From contig CAINNJ010000055.1 in NCBI GenBank assembly GCA_903851195.1, forward strand, positions 124,001 to 188,000: 64,000 nucleotides of DNA. Reading direction: 5' to 3'. Below the pieces are notes generated by a model. The model did no database searches and was not told the DNA's origin. It worked only from the letters and a program-made list of their open reading frames with translations. The stretch comes from an uncultured Acidobacteriia bacterium (GTDB lineage: Bacteria; Acidobacteriota; Terriglobia; Bryobacterales; Bryobacteraceae). Of this stretch, positions 26,344 through 34,877 are shown piece by piece (within the stretch, counting starts at the first letter, position 1; the number at the start of each line of letters is the position of its first letter). A program made the position numbers and the translations under genes.

Positions 26344-27552
26344 TCAGATGCGCGGTCCGTTTAAATCCGTTCCCGGATCTAACGCGCGAATGGGGGCGGC
26401 GGCGGCCGCGCGGTTCGTCTGCGGCATCTGCCAGGTGAAGAGATTGCTGACGGAGTAATTCCAGACCGCGCTCAGAATGGTGCCCGCGAGCGCGGCAAAA
26501 TACCAGTGCGCACCCGACCGCAACAGGCTGCCCGAGATGGTGACGTTGGCCCAGGCGCCAAAGGAACAGGCCAGCCAGAAGCTGAGGAGGCCCAGCATTA
26601 CATAGCCGCCGCGGAGTCTGCGATCGCGATAGGTGATGAGGTTATTCAGAAAAAAATTGCCCGTCATCGCGGTGAATGTCGCCCAGGTCTGCGAGGCCGC
26701 GAAGCCCAGATGCATCCGGACAAAGAGCAGCGAGAGGCAGGCAAAGTTGACCAGCAGTCCCAGTGCTCCGACCAGGGTAAACACCACGAAGCGAGTGGGG
26801 AGCGCCCCTCCGGTCAGCTTATTCAGAAGCAAAAACAGATATTCGCCGATGACGTTCACGTCCAGCTTGCTTTTTCCGTGAATTCGGTTGCGGAAAGTGT
26901 AGCCGGTCTCGCCCACGCGCACGGGACGCCTGCTGCTGGCGAGCATATCGACCAGAATTTTGAAGCCGCCGCCGTGCAGGTCGCGAACCACTTCCAGAAA
27001 AAAAGTCCGCCGCAGCAGGAAGAAGCCGCTCATGGGATCGGTCAGTTCACAGCGCGTAACCAGACGGCTGATTCTGCGGCCCAGACCGCTTAAAAACACC
27101 CTTTTAGCGGAAAAGTCCGACATACTGCCGCCATCGGCGTTGCGGGTTGCAACCACGATATCGAGCGCCTCGCCACGTAGTTTTCTCAGCATTTGTGGCA
27201 GAATTCGCTCATCGTGCTGCAGATCCGCGTCCATCACGGCGACGCAGCCGGCGGGTGTGGCCAGGATGCCTTCGATGCAGGCGGAAGAGAGGCCGCGGCG
27301 GCCGATGCGCTGGATGAGGCGGATTCCGGGGTCGGCGAGCGCGAGAGAACGAACCATTTCGGCCGTGCCGTCGGGAGAATCGTCATCGACGAAGATAATT
27401 TCGAAGTCGAGACCGGCCAGGGCGGCGGAGAGGCGGGCCGTGATCTCGGCTACGTTGTCTCTCTCGTTAAACGTGGGGAGGACGACCGCGAGATCGAGAT
27501 TCCGGTGCGGGAGTGCTTCGGCCGGCCCGGCGCTCTGGAGGTTTTGCGGCAT
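26344..27552 (-). CDS. Dolichol-phosphate mannosyltransferase-like GT2 with C-terminal GtrA domain
   Basis: A 402-residue protein. Residues 20-240 are a GT2 of the DPM1 type (DLAVVLPTFNERDNVAEI, IIFVDDDSPDGTAE, AVMDADLQHDERIL, DPMSGFFLLRR). Residues about 250-380 are a four-helix GtrA-like membrane domain (TRFVVFTLVGALGLLVNFA... NFFLNNLITYRDRR... WNYSVSNLFTW). Together they make polyprenyl-phosphate sugars and probably move them across the membrane. It is divergent from the ArnT-like gene that would use such a donor. Confidence 0.9.
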   Translation of the reverse strand: MPQNLQSAGPAEALPHRNLDLAVVLPTFNERDNVAEITARLSAALAGLDFEIIFVDDDSPDGTAEMVRSLALADPGIRLIQRIGRRGLSSACIEGILATPAGCVAVMDADLQHDERILPQMLRKLRGEALDIVVATRNADGGSMSDFSAKRVFLSGLGRRISRLVTRCELTDPMSGFFLLRRTFFLEVVRDLHGGGFKILVDMLASSRRPVRVGETGYTFRNRIHGKSKLDVNVIGEYLFLLLNKLTGGALPTRFVVFTLVGALGLLVNFACLSLLFVRMHLGFAASQTWATFTAMTGNFFLNNLITYRDRRLRGGYVMLGLLSFWLACSFGAWANVTISGSLLRSGAHWYFAALAGTILSAVWNYSVSNLFTWQMPQTNRAAAAAPIRALDPGTDLNGPRI

Positions 27553-27568
27553 ACCGTCGTATTTGCGA

Positions 27569-27574
27569 ATTATA
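27569..27574 (-). promoter_or_regulatory. Candidate -10 element for the GT2-GtrA gene
   Basis: On the minus strand this reads TATAAT, a perfect -10 hexamer, 16 bases ahead of the ATG at 27552. The -35 region is poor. The resulting leader would be shorter than about ten bases and no ribosome site is seen. Confidence 0.35.
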
Positions 27575-27659
27575 CCTGCCGGTGTCCGGGAACGAAATAT
27601 GAAAGTTCAAAAAAGGGAGAGGCGAAACCCTTGCTATCATTGGTCGAATTGCCGATTTT

Positions 27660-29582
27660 GTGCTGATAACTCAGGAAAAAACACGCCCCGCCGCGATCGC
27701 CGCGCCCCCCGTGAAGATGGTTTGGCTGCTCTTTCTGGCGATCTTCGCGGCCGTACAGGTCGCTTCGCTGTTCACCCCTCCGCTGATGGACGACGTGGAT
27801 GCGGGGCATGCGCAGGTGGCGCAGCATTTCGCGGAAAGCGGCGACTGGGTTACCGCGAAGACCAACGGGATCCGTTATATCGAGAAGCCGCCGTTGCCGT
27901 GGTGGCTGGTGGCGATCGTCTACCGCGTGGCCGGCCAGAATTCGTTCGCAACCCACTTGCCGAATGCGCTGGCCATGCTGGGGCTGACGTGGCTCGCGTG
28001 GGTCTGGGCCCGCCGTGCCTGGGGCGCACGCGCGGGCCTTTATGCGGGGCTCAGCGTGCTGACCGCGATGGGACCTTTTTTGTTCACCCGGTTCATTATC
28101 CCGGAAGCAATCCTGAGCCTTTTTTTGCTGATCGCGCTTTATGGAATGCTGACGGGGATCGAATTCCGGCAGCCTGCGCGCTTTTACTGGTCGTGGGCCA
28201 TGGTCGGGCTGGCCATGCTGATCAAAGGGATGATTGCACCGGTATTCTTTGCCGGCGCGGCGATTCCTTACTTATTGATTACCGGGGAGTGGCGCCACTG
28301 GCGGACCTGGAAACCGGTTTCCGGACCACTGCTGCTGCTCGCGATCGCGGCGCCGTGGCATATTCTTGTCGGCCTGGCCAATCCGGACCAGGGGCATGCT
28401 GTCGGCAATCATCCGACCGTCGGGAACGTGCATGGTTTCTGGTGGTTTTATCTGGTCAATGAGCATTTCCTGCGCTTCTTCGGACAGCGCTATCCGCACG
28501 ATTACAATAAGCTGCCGTTTGCCGCCTACTGGCTGCTTCACATCGTCTGGCTGTTTCCATGGAGTCTGTTCCTGCCCGGTTTGTTGTGGGCGGCGTGGAA
28601 GATGCGCGGCCGGTGGTTCGCGCAGGTTCGGGATGTCCGGATCGACGGCGAGCGAAGGTTTCGCGTACGGTCAGCGTTGCTTTTAACTGTATTTTCCGCG
28701 TTCACTCTGCTGTTTTTTTCGATATCGACGAATCAGGAGTACTACACTTTTCCGGTTTGGCCGCCGCTGCTGATGCTCACTGCCGCCGCGGTGGCGGGGG
28801 TTGAGGAAGGGGACGCTCCGCTTTTTTCGAAAGCCTGGCTGCGTGGCGGGCAGGGCGTATTCGCCGTGATCGGCGTGCTGGTGTCGGTGGCGCTCGCGTG
28901 GGGTTTGTGGGATTCCCGCAATTTGCCGTATGTGTCCGACATCGGGGTCCTTCTGGCGCATCGGGCCGTGGCCGGGTATACGCTCTCGATGTCGCATTTT
29001 TTCGATCTGACCGGTCCGTCGTTTGCGGCGCTGCGTCTGCCTGCCGGACTGGCGGCGATCACGCTGGTGGTGGGTCCTTTGCTGGGCTGGGTGCTGCGCC
29101 GGCGAGGAAAGGATCTGGAGGCGACCATCAGCATAGCCGTGACCGCTTCGGTGTTCCTGGTAGCGGCCCACATTGCTTTTGCCCGCTTCGAGCCGATGCT
29201 GAGTTCCAAACAGTTCGCCGATACCATCGTGCGAAGAGGTTCGCCGGCCGATTCGTTCATCATCATGGGCGAACAGTCCGACGCTTCTTCGGTGATTTTT
29301 TACACGCACAATTTCCTGCGAAAGCCGGCTTTGCTGGTTTATCCGCGATGCGGGCAGCACGGGGAAGGTTCGACGATCCTGTGGGGTTCCTGTTATCCCG
29401 ACGCCCCGGATATTTTCTACAGCGACGAACGGCTTTCCCAGAGCTGGGGGACTGGCGAGCGCAAATGGCTCTTCGCGCAGGACGAAAACCGGACGAAAGC
29501 CGAACGGCTGCTGGGTGGCCGTCTGTATCTGGTGCAAACTCTGGCTGACAAGGCTCTCTGGACGGACCGGGCGCTGAAGTAG
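27660..29582 (+). CDS. ArnT-like glycosyltransferase (GT83), membrane
   Basis: A 640-residue protein with about twelve hydrophobic segments and the GT83 signature just after the first span: PPLMDDVDAGHAQVAQHFAESGDWVTAKTNGIRYIEKPPLPWWL. These enzymes move sugar from a polyprenyl-phosphate carrier onto lipid A or another acceptor on the outer face of the inner membrane. The start is GTG at 27660; an alternative is the ATG about twenty codons later, ahead of the first span. The divergent GT2-GtrA gene could supply the donor. Confidence 0.88.
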   Translation: MLITQEKTRPAAIAAPPVKMVWLLFLAIFAAVQVASLFTPPLMDDVDAGHAQVAQHFAESGDWVTAKTNGIRYIEKPPLPWWLVAIVYRVAGQNSFATHLPNALAMLGLTWLAWVWARRAWGARAGLYAGLSVLTAMGPFLFTRFIIPEAILSLFLLIALYGMLTGIEFRQPARFYWSWAMVGLAMLIKGMIAPVFFAGAAIPYLLITGEWRHWRTWKPVSGPLLLLAIAAPWHILVGLANPDQGHAVGNHPTVGNVHGFWWFYLVNEHFLRFFGQRYPHDYNKLPFAAYWLLHIVWLFPWSLFLPGLLWAAWKMRGRWFAQVRDVRIDGERRFRVRSALLLTVFSAFTLLFFSISTNQEYYTFPVWPPLLMLTAAAVAGVEEGDAPLFSKAWLRGGQGVFAVIGVLVSVALAWGLWDSRNLPYVSDIGVLLAHRAVAGYTLSMSHFFDLTGPSFAALRLPAGLAAITLVVGPLLGWVLRRRGKDLEATISIAVTASVFLVAAHIAFARFEPMLSSKQFADTIVRRGSPADSFIIMGEQSDASSVIFYTHNFLRKPALLVYPRCGQHGEGSTILWGSCYPDAPDIFYSDERLSQSWGTGERKWLFAQDENRTKAERLLGGRLYLVQTLADKALWTDRALK

Positions 29583-29632
29583 ACCTCCGGCACATTCTCG
29601 CGGACGGCGGAGTTTGGTACTATATCGCCCGG

Positions 29633-30871
29633 ATGTATACAAGTCTTACCAGGCGAGTCTTTTGGAGCAGAGCGGGTGCGCTCTTGTGCTTTTCGTCCTT
29701 CCCGCAGTCTCTTTCGGCCCAAAATAACACAAAGCCTGCGGCAAACTCGGTTGCCCCTGGTGTTCCGTCCTCAGGTTCAGGTGAAGCTGCAGTTAAGGCC
29801 GCTATCATCACGGCATCGTTCACGGTTGGCGGAATTCTGTTCAAGGACTTACTCCTTAAGCTGTGGGAGGAACGTCGGGCCTTACAACGCGAAGAAAGCG
29901 CTGTTTACGACCGGTATTCGAAACCCCTTGCGGCCTCGGCCTGTTCACTCCTGATCCGATTGAACGAGATCGTGCTGCAGAAGCATCGTCCCGTATATCT
30001 CAAGTCGGCCGGTTTCCTGGATGGAAAGGGGCAGGGGTCCGCATTCCGCGTTTACAAGAAGCTGAGTACGCTTTACCGGTTAGCAACTCTGATTGGCTGG
30101 ATCCGAGCCTGCCGTCGGGAATATTCTTTCGTTCGGGTCGCCGCGAGCCGGAAAAATGAGCGGATCGACGAAGCTATAGCGGCTTTCGAGAAGGCGCTGG
30201 CTGACGGAATTTGGGTGGAGCGGGAGCGCGTACTTCGTCTCGTCGACGTGTGGAAGCTGCAACAGGTAACTGAGGTCGAAAAAGATGCCGGCCGGCTTGA
30301 GGAATTGGGTGTTCTGGTGGATAATGCCATCTACGACAATCTGGAATCGAACAAAGCGGCAGAACTCTTCGAGCTTGACCCCGCCGGGCAACAGAAAATT
30401 TGCGTCGAAATTGCCGGACTGTTGGCCAGACAACTCAATACGAATCCCGTGAGTGAAGCCATGATGAAGGTTACATGGCCCGTTGCGTTTGGGATCCTCT
30501 CGATGCGTGAAGCATGGATTTACAAAGACTGGCAGGATGCGATCGGCGACATGATGCTACGGCGAGTAGAAGGCGAAGACAGAAAATTCGAGGTCTTGGG
30601 ATTTTACGAATTTGAAAAGCTGTGCAGCTCCACGGATCACGAACAACGTCCACTGATCCAGCGTCTTGCCGATATTCTTGATCAGCTTGACCTGAGTATC
30701 ACACAGGATCGCTTTGACGCGCGGCCAAGGCAACTGCGGGCGCTCGCGCGCGCCAACGCAAATCTCGTTCAGGCGATGCATGCGGCGCAGAGTTCTTCGG
30801 GCGTTATTTCTGATCGATTACTGGACCTGGCAAAGACCGTCCTCGACAAAGTAAAAGCGGAAAGGCTCTGA
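29633..30871 (+). CDS. Hypothetical protein with N-terminal signal and one membrane span
   Basis: A 412-residue protein not recognised. The N-terminus looks like a signal sequence (TRRVFWSRAGALLCFSSFPQSLSAQ), a Ser/Pro/Gly-rich stretch follows, then a hydrophobic segment at about 55-72 and a charged alpha-helical region (LLLKLWEERRALQREESAVYDRYSKPLAASACSLLIRLNEI) to the end. Base composition is clearly lower in GC than its neighbours, which suggests recent gain. It sits between the ArnT-like gene and the converging polysaccharide-export permease. No known defence or metabolic family is evident. Confidence 0.7.
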   Translation: MYTSLTRRVFWSRAGALLCFSSFPQSLSAQNNTKPAANSVAPGVPSSGSGEAAVKAAIITASFTVGGILFKDLLLKLWEERRALQREESAVYDRYSKPLAASACSLLIRLNEIVLQKHRPVYLKSAGFLDGKGQGSAFRVYKKLSTLYRLATLIGWIRACRREYSFVRVAASRKNERIDEAIAAFEKALADGIWVERERVLRLVDVWKLQQVTEVEKDAGRLEELGVLVDNAIYDNLESNKAAELFELDPAGQQKICVEIAGLLARQLNTNPVSEAMMKVTWPVAFGILSMREAWIYKDWQDAIGDMMLRRVEGEDRKFEVLGFYEFEKLCSSTDHEQRPLIQRLADILDQLDLSITQDRFDARPRQLRALARANANLVQAMHAAQSSSGVISDRLLDLAKTVLDKVKAERL

Positions 30872-30895
30872 TCATGTTTGACTGAGAGTGGCTGC

Positions 30896-32119
30896 TCAGA
30901 TAAGGTCGGCGAAACTCTTGCGGAGTTTGTAGAACCAGGCGTGTCCCAGCAGAAAAATCAGGACGGCGGAGAGGGAGAACCACGCCAGTGAGGGCCAGTC
31001 CGGCGCGCTGGATTCGAGAAGAGTGGCGCGGTAGGAGTGGACCAGGATGAAGATCGGGTTCTTGTGGATGAACGGGGCGGCGAAGGCGGGCAGATCTTTT
31101 TCGGAGTAGAAGATCGGCGTCAGGAACATGAGCACCGTGAGCAGGTAGCCGATGATCTGGCCGAGGTCACGGGTGAAGACGCCGAGGGCGGAGAGGAACC
31201 ACGAGAGTCCCGCGGTGAAGAGGATTTGCGGGACGATCACGAGCGGCAGGTAGAGCACGGTGAGCGGGACGCGGCCGCGAATCAGGAGCAGCGCCAGCAG
31301 GAACAGGAGCAGGCCGAAGAACTCGGTGACCAGGCCGGAGACGACGACGTTGACCGGCAGGGTTTCCACCGGGAAGACCAGCTTTTTGATGAAGTTGCGG
31401 TGATCGAGCAGAACGAAAGGGGCGCGTCCGGCCGCTTCGCTGAAGGCGAGCCAGGGGAGCATGCCGGCCAGGAAGTAGAGGGCGAAACTGGTGCGGCTGG
31501 GGTCGTTGCCGAAGCGGGTGCGCATCACGATGCCGAAGACGAAGAAGTAGGTCAGCATCAGCATGAGCGGGTTCAGGATGGCCCAGAAAGCGCCGCCGAA
31601 AGACCCGGTGTAGCGGCTCAGGACGTCGCGGCGGACCAGAGTCCGGATGAGGCTGCGATGCTTCCACAACGTTTCGAATGGCAGTGTGAAGGCGCGGGCC
31701 AGGCTGCGGCCGAGGCGTCTGCGGCGGACGGCGCTACGGTCGGTGACTTTGAAGCCACGGAGAACGGTGACGCCGTCTTCGGACACCGACAGGGTGACCA
31801 GGAGGAACGGCCAGCCTTGTTCGTAGCGCCAGGCGACATGTTCCTGCAGGACAGAGATATAGACGCTGTACTCGCCGGGTTCGGGCGGGGTGGCGATGTG
31901 CAGTTCGAGGGCGTGGGTCGCGCCGGGGGCGAGATCGAGGGGGTGGCGCGCGCCGTCCACGACGAGAGTGCCAGTGGGGTCGTCAAAGATGTGGAAGCCG
32001 GCGGCCCAGCCTTCGCGGGCGATCCAGGGGTCGGGCGACTGGTTGCCCAGAGTGGCGCGGATGTGGAGGGTGCGGCCTTCGAGTGTTACCTGAGGGTTGT
32101 CGAAGGAAGCGTTACGCAT
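30896..32119 (-). CDS. Wzm-like polysaccharide ABC permease with N-terminal Wzt-type domain
   Basis: A 407-residue protein. Residues 1-125 form a beta-rich domain (VTLEGRTLHIRATLGNQSPDPWIAREGWAAGFHIFD... GEYSVYISVLQEHVAWRYEQG) like the C-terminal sugar-binding domain of Wzt. Residues about 145-407 are the ABC-2 permease of O-antigen/teichoic acid export (FETLWKHRSLIRTLVRRDVLSRYTGSFGGAFWAILNPLMLMLTYFFVFGIVM, then six hydrophobic segments). No ATP-binding Wzt gene is seen next to it. It overlaps the following glycosyltransferase gene by eight bases. Role: export of a surface polysaccharide, probably deciding which finished chains are accepted. Confidence 0.82.
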   Translation of the reverse strand: MRNASFDNPQVTLEGRTLHIRATLGNQSPDPWIAREGWAAGFHIFDDPTGTLVVDGARHPLDLAPGATHALELHIATPPEPGEYSVYISVLQEHVAWRYEQGWPFLLVTLSVSEDGVTVLRGFKVTDRSAVRRRRLGRSLARAFTLPFETLWKHRSLIRTLVRRDVLSRYTGSFGGAFWAILNPLMLMLTYFFVFGIVMRTRFGNDPSRTSFALYFLAGMLPWLAFSEAAGRAPFVLLDHRNFIKKLVFPVETLPVNVVVSGLVTEFFGLLLFLLALLLIRGRVPLTVLYLPLVIVPQILFTAGLSWFLSALGVFTRDLGQIIGYLLTVLMFLTPIFYSEKDLPAFAAPFIHKNPIFILVHSYRATLLESSAPDWPSLAWFSLSAVLIFLLGHAWFYKLRKSFADLI

Positions 32120-34121
32120 ACAACCAGTTGGGCCAGCGGTTCACGAGGGGGCCGGCTTTGCGTCCGACAGCGTAGATGCCGTCGCCGCGGAGGTTGTGGC
32201 TGAGCATGTAGCGTTCGAGCAGGTGCGTCACCCAGCCCAGTTCGGGATGCGGAGTGTCCAGGAATTCGCCGGTTTCCAGGCGGACCAGGTCAAAGCCCGA
32301 CTCGGTCAGCAGGTGCTGGATTTCCATGGGGACGTACTCGCGGTTGTGGCGGGCTTCGGCTTCCTCGTCCGGCTTGCGGGGGCGGATGTAGGCCGGGAAA
32401 AAGGCCGGGTGATAGCCGAGCAGGATCGCAGAGACGGCGCGCAGGGAGCCAGCGTTGGGCGTGGTGAGGACGAGGTGGCCGCCAGGTTTCAGGATGCGGT
32501 TGATCTCGCTCATCATGTGCATCGGGTCTTCGAAGAGGTGTTCGATGAGTTCGCAGCAGAGAACGGTGTCGAAGGACGCGTCGGGGTAGGGGTAGATGTG
32601 GTTTTCGGCGTCGAAATGATCGACGTCGCATTCGAAGACCTCGCCGGATTCCGAGGTGAGGACTTTGTGGTCGACACGGCCGGGGGGGCCGTAATAGCAG
32701 CCGCGAACGATGCCGTAGCCCAGGGTGAAGTGCAACGCCGGCGTCATTTGCATGTAGGCCCCCATCTCCAGAATGGATTTCGAGGCGTCGCCGCGGGGGG
32801 TGATTTCCAGGGTGTGGACGAAGCGGGACTTGTGAATGTTGGCGTAGGTCCGGCTTTCCGGCTGGACCCAGGTGGTGATCGCTTCGATGGCGACGAGGGG
32901 CGGGGCAGCGACTGGCGGTTCCTTCTGCGTCGGGGTCGGCGTCGGGGTCGGTTCCGGTTCGGGTTCAGCGTCGACGACTGCGGGCGGTTCGGGCGGAGGC
33001 GGGGCAACGACCGCTTCAAGAGGCGCAGTCCCGTGGTGGACCTGATCGAGGAATTCGACGTAGCGGTCGGCCACGACTCCCCAGTTGCATTCCCGTTCCA
33101 CCCAGTTCTGAGCGCGGGCGCCCATGGCGCGGGCGAGGTCGGGGCGGGAGACAAGCGTATTGAGGTATTCGAAAATCAGGTCTTCTTCGTGGGGGCCGAT
33201 GGGGACCTTGAGGCAGACGTCGTCCGGGAGTTCCGCGAAAGATCCAATATCGCTGACGATCACGGCTTTACCCAGGCCGAGGGCGCGCTGCAGGCTGCCG
33301 GAGGTTTCGCCGACGGTCGGATAACGCAGGTTCAGGATGATGTCGCAGGCGCCCATGTAGTCCACGAACTTTTCGATGGGCACGAAGCCGACGATGCGGA
33401 CATGGTCGCGCAGGCCGAGGGTGCGGATGAGCTGGTCGACGGGGAAATCGGGGTGAGGCTCGCCGACGAGGATCATGCGAACGCGGGGGTCCAGGCGGAC
33501 CAGGCGGCGCAGGGCGCGGAGGGACTCGGCGATCCGCTTGTATGGCTTCAGGTATCCGAAGGCGCCGATGAGCGGGGTGGTTTCGTCGAGGCCGAGCAGG
33601 TGGCGCGTGGCGAGGCGGTCCGTGCGGGGGATCCACGCGCCGTGCGGGATGACGGCGATGGGGCCGTTGAAGCCCTGCGTGCGCGTCTCGCGGGCGACGA
33701 AGTGGCTGTGGACGATGACGCCGCGGGAGGCTTCGAGGACGCGGCGGGTCATGGCCAGGCCGTCGTAGTCCGGGCCGATTTCGAGGCGGCGCACGCGCTG
33801 AGCGAACTGGAGGGCGGCGGGTCCGCCGTTCCGTTCCACCTCCGCCATGTAGCCGTCCCAGTCGCCGCGTTTGATGGTGACGTGGGCGATCAGATGGTGC
33901 AGGTTCGCTTCGTGCATAACGAGGACGCCGGGGTGACGGAGGGCGGTGTCGTAGACGAAGTCGTGATGCGGGTTGTTGCCGAGATGGTAGAGGGCGATGT
34001 CGAACTTGCCGGGGTCGAACGGTTTATCCGGACTGTCGAAGACCGTGACTGCGGCGCGTTTCGCCATTTCGGCGACGAGGGCGCTGGAATAATCGGCAAT
34101 ACCACTCTTCGATGGCGGCAT
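32112..34121 (-). CDS. GT4 glycosyltransferase fused to a SAM methyltransferase
   Basis: A 669-residue protein from the first ATG. Residues 1-365 are GT4 (PPSKSGIADYSSALV near the start; IPHGAWIPRTDR; IGAFGYLKPYKR; FVDYMGACDIILNLRYPTVGETSGSLQRALGLGKAVIVSD). Residues 370-400 are a flexible Pro-Glu-Thr linker (PEPEPTPTPTPTQ). Residues 440-669 contain a methyltransferase with FECDVDHFDAENHIYPYPDASFDTVLCCELIEHL and EINRILKPGGHLVLTTPN. The family usually begins with AFFSPxPPSKSG, and those codons (AAFFSPMPPSKSG) lie in frame upstream, reaching ATT at 34149-34151; the real start may therefore be that ATT (see findings). It probably adds and caps sugars in the polysaccharide. Confidence 0.85.
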   Translation of the reverse strand: MPPSKSGIADYSSALVAEMAKRAAVTVFDSPDKPFDPGKFDIALYHLGNNPHHDFVYDTALRHPGVLVMHEANLHHLIAHVTIKRGDWDGYMAEVERNGGPAALQFAQRVRRLEIGPDYDGLAMTRRVLEASRGVIVHSHFVARETRTQGFNGPIAVIPHGAWIPRTDRLATRHLLGLDETTPLIGAFGYLKPYKRIAESLRALRRLVRLDPRVRMILVGEPHPDFPVDQLIRTLGLRDHVRIVGFVPIEKFVDYMGACDIILNLRYPTVGETSGSLQRALGLGKAVIVSDIGSFAELPDDVCLKVPIGPHEEDLIFEYLNTLVSRPDLARAMGARAQNWVERECNWGVVADRYVEFLDQVHHGTAPLEAVVAPPPPEPPAVVDAEPEPEPTPTPTPTQKEPPVAAPPLVAIEAITTWVQPESRTYANIHKSRFVHTLEITPRGDASKSILEMGAYMQMTPALHFTLGYGIVRGCYYGPPGRVDHKVLTSESGEVFECDVDHFDAENHIYPYPDASFDTVLCCELIEHLFEDPMHMMSEINRILKPGGHLVLTTPNAGSLRAVSAILLGYHPAFFPAYIRPRKPDEEAEARHNREYVPMEIQHLLTESGFDLVRLETGEFLDTPHPELGWVTHLLERYMLSHNLRGDGIYAVGRKAGPLVNRWPNWLYA

Positions 34122-34150
34122 CGGAGAGAAAAACGCGGCGTGTAGAGGAA

Positions 34151-34873
34151 TCAGCGGACCAGCTCCATCGAGAACTTGCCCAGGGCGAGGGGCACGGTGA
34201 CCAGAAGAGGGGTGCGGGCGGCGTCGCGCGCGAAATAGAGCTCAAAGCGCAGGCTGGACGACGGGCCTTTCAGGTCACAGACGATTTTATCCGTAAGGGC
34301 GGGTTTGCCGCCGATCTGCACCGTTTCCGGGCCCACGTACTGCAGAGACGATTCATAGATACCGCCGAAGAGGATCTGCTGGGCGGGCGGGACGCGGCCC
34401 TGGCCCATTTCGCGGCGGGCATAGAAGAGCAGCGTCAGGGCGTCTTTGGTGCAATCCGGGACGGAGAATTCGCTTTTGCCGCCGCCGTTTGTCGTCACGC
34501 GGGTCACGGAGGCGTGGGAGCGATCGATGGTTTCCTTCTCGCCGCCTTTGCGCGGGCCGTGCACGAACTCTTTTGAGAAGTCGGCGCTGCAGAAATCGGC
34601 GTTGGCGTGCGAGAGGTAGGTGTCTTTGACGTCGAAGCCGGGGATGCTGGCGTCGATGGCCAGTTCGAAGCGCCATGTGGAAGCGGCTTTGGCGGCTTTC
34701 AGGTGGACGTTGCCCAGGCTGGCGCCGGTGGGCCAGGCGATCGAGTAAGTGAGATTTTCGTCGGTGAACGGAAAGCCCGTCAGCGTGGGAGGCGCGGCGG
34801 CCGCCTTTCCCTGACTGGCGAGGGCAAGGACGGCCCCGGCCAGCATCATTGCCTGCAGACTTTTTCGGTTCAT
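34151..34873 (-). CDS. DUF3108-like secreted protein
   Basis: A 240-residue protein with a signal peptide (MNRKSLQAMMLAGAVLALASQGKAAA) followed by the DUF3108 pattern (FPFTDENLTYSIAWPTGASLGNVHLKA, YARREMGQGRVPPAQQILFGGIYESSLQYVGPETV... LRFELYFARDAARTPLLVTVPLALGKFSMEL). The ATG at 34873 was chosen because it begins the signal peptide; the frame runs further upstream but overlaps the previous gene. Function unknown. It sits in the glycosyltransferase operon, with the previous stop five bases before its ATG, and its own stop TGA overlaps the possible ATT start of the next gene. Confidence 0.75.
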   Translation of the reverse strand: MNRKSLQAMMLAGAVLALASQGKAAAAPPTLTGFPFTDENLTYSIAWPTGASLGNVHLKAAKAASTWRFELAIDASIPGFDVKDTYLSHANADFCSADFSKEFVHGPRKGGEKETIDRSHASVTRVTTNGGGKSEFSVPDCTKDALTLLFYARREMGQGRVPPAQQILFGGIYESSLQYVGPETVQIGGKPALTDKIVCDLKGPSSSLRFELYFARDAARTPLLVTVPLALGKFSMELVR

Positions 34874-34877
34874 GGAT

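Noticed and set aside
30870-30896. Possible terminator between the converging genes (CTGAG...CTCAG)
   Set aside because: Only a five-bp stem with no T run.
32097-34145. Long + strand frame opposite the GT4-methyltransferase
   Set aside because: Valine/alanine/glycine-rich shadow without motifs; the minus strand protein is well supported.
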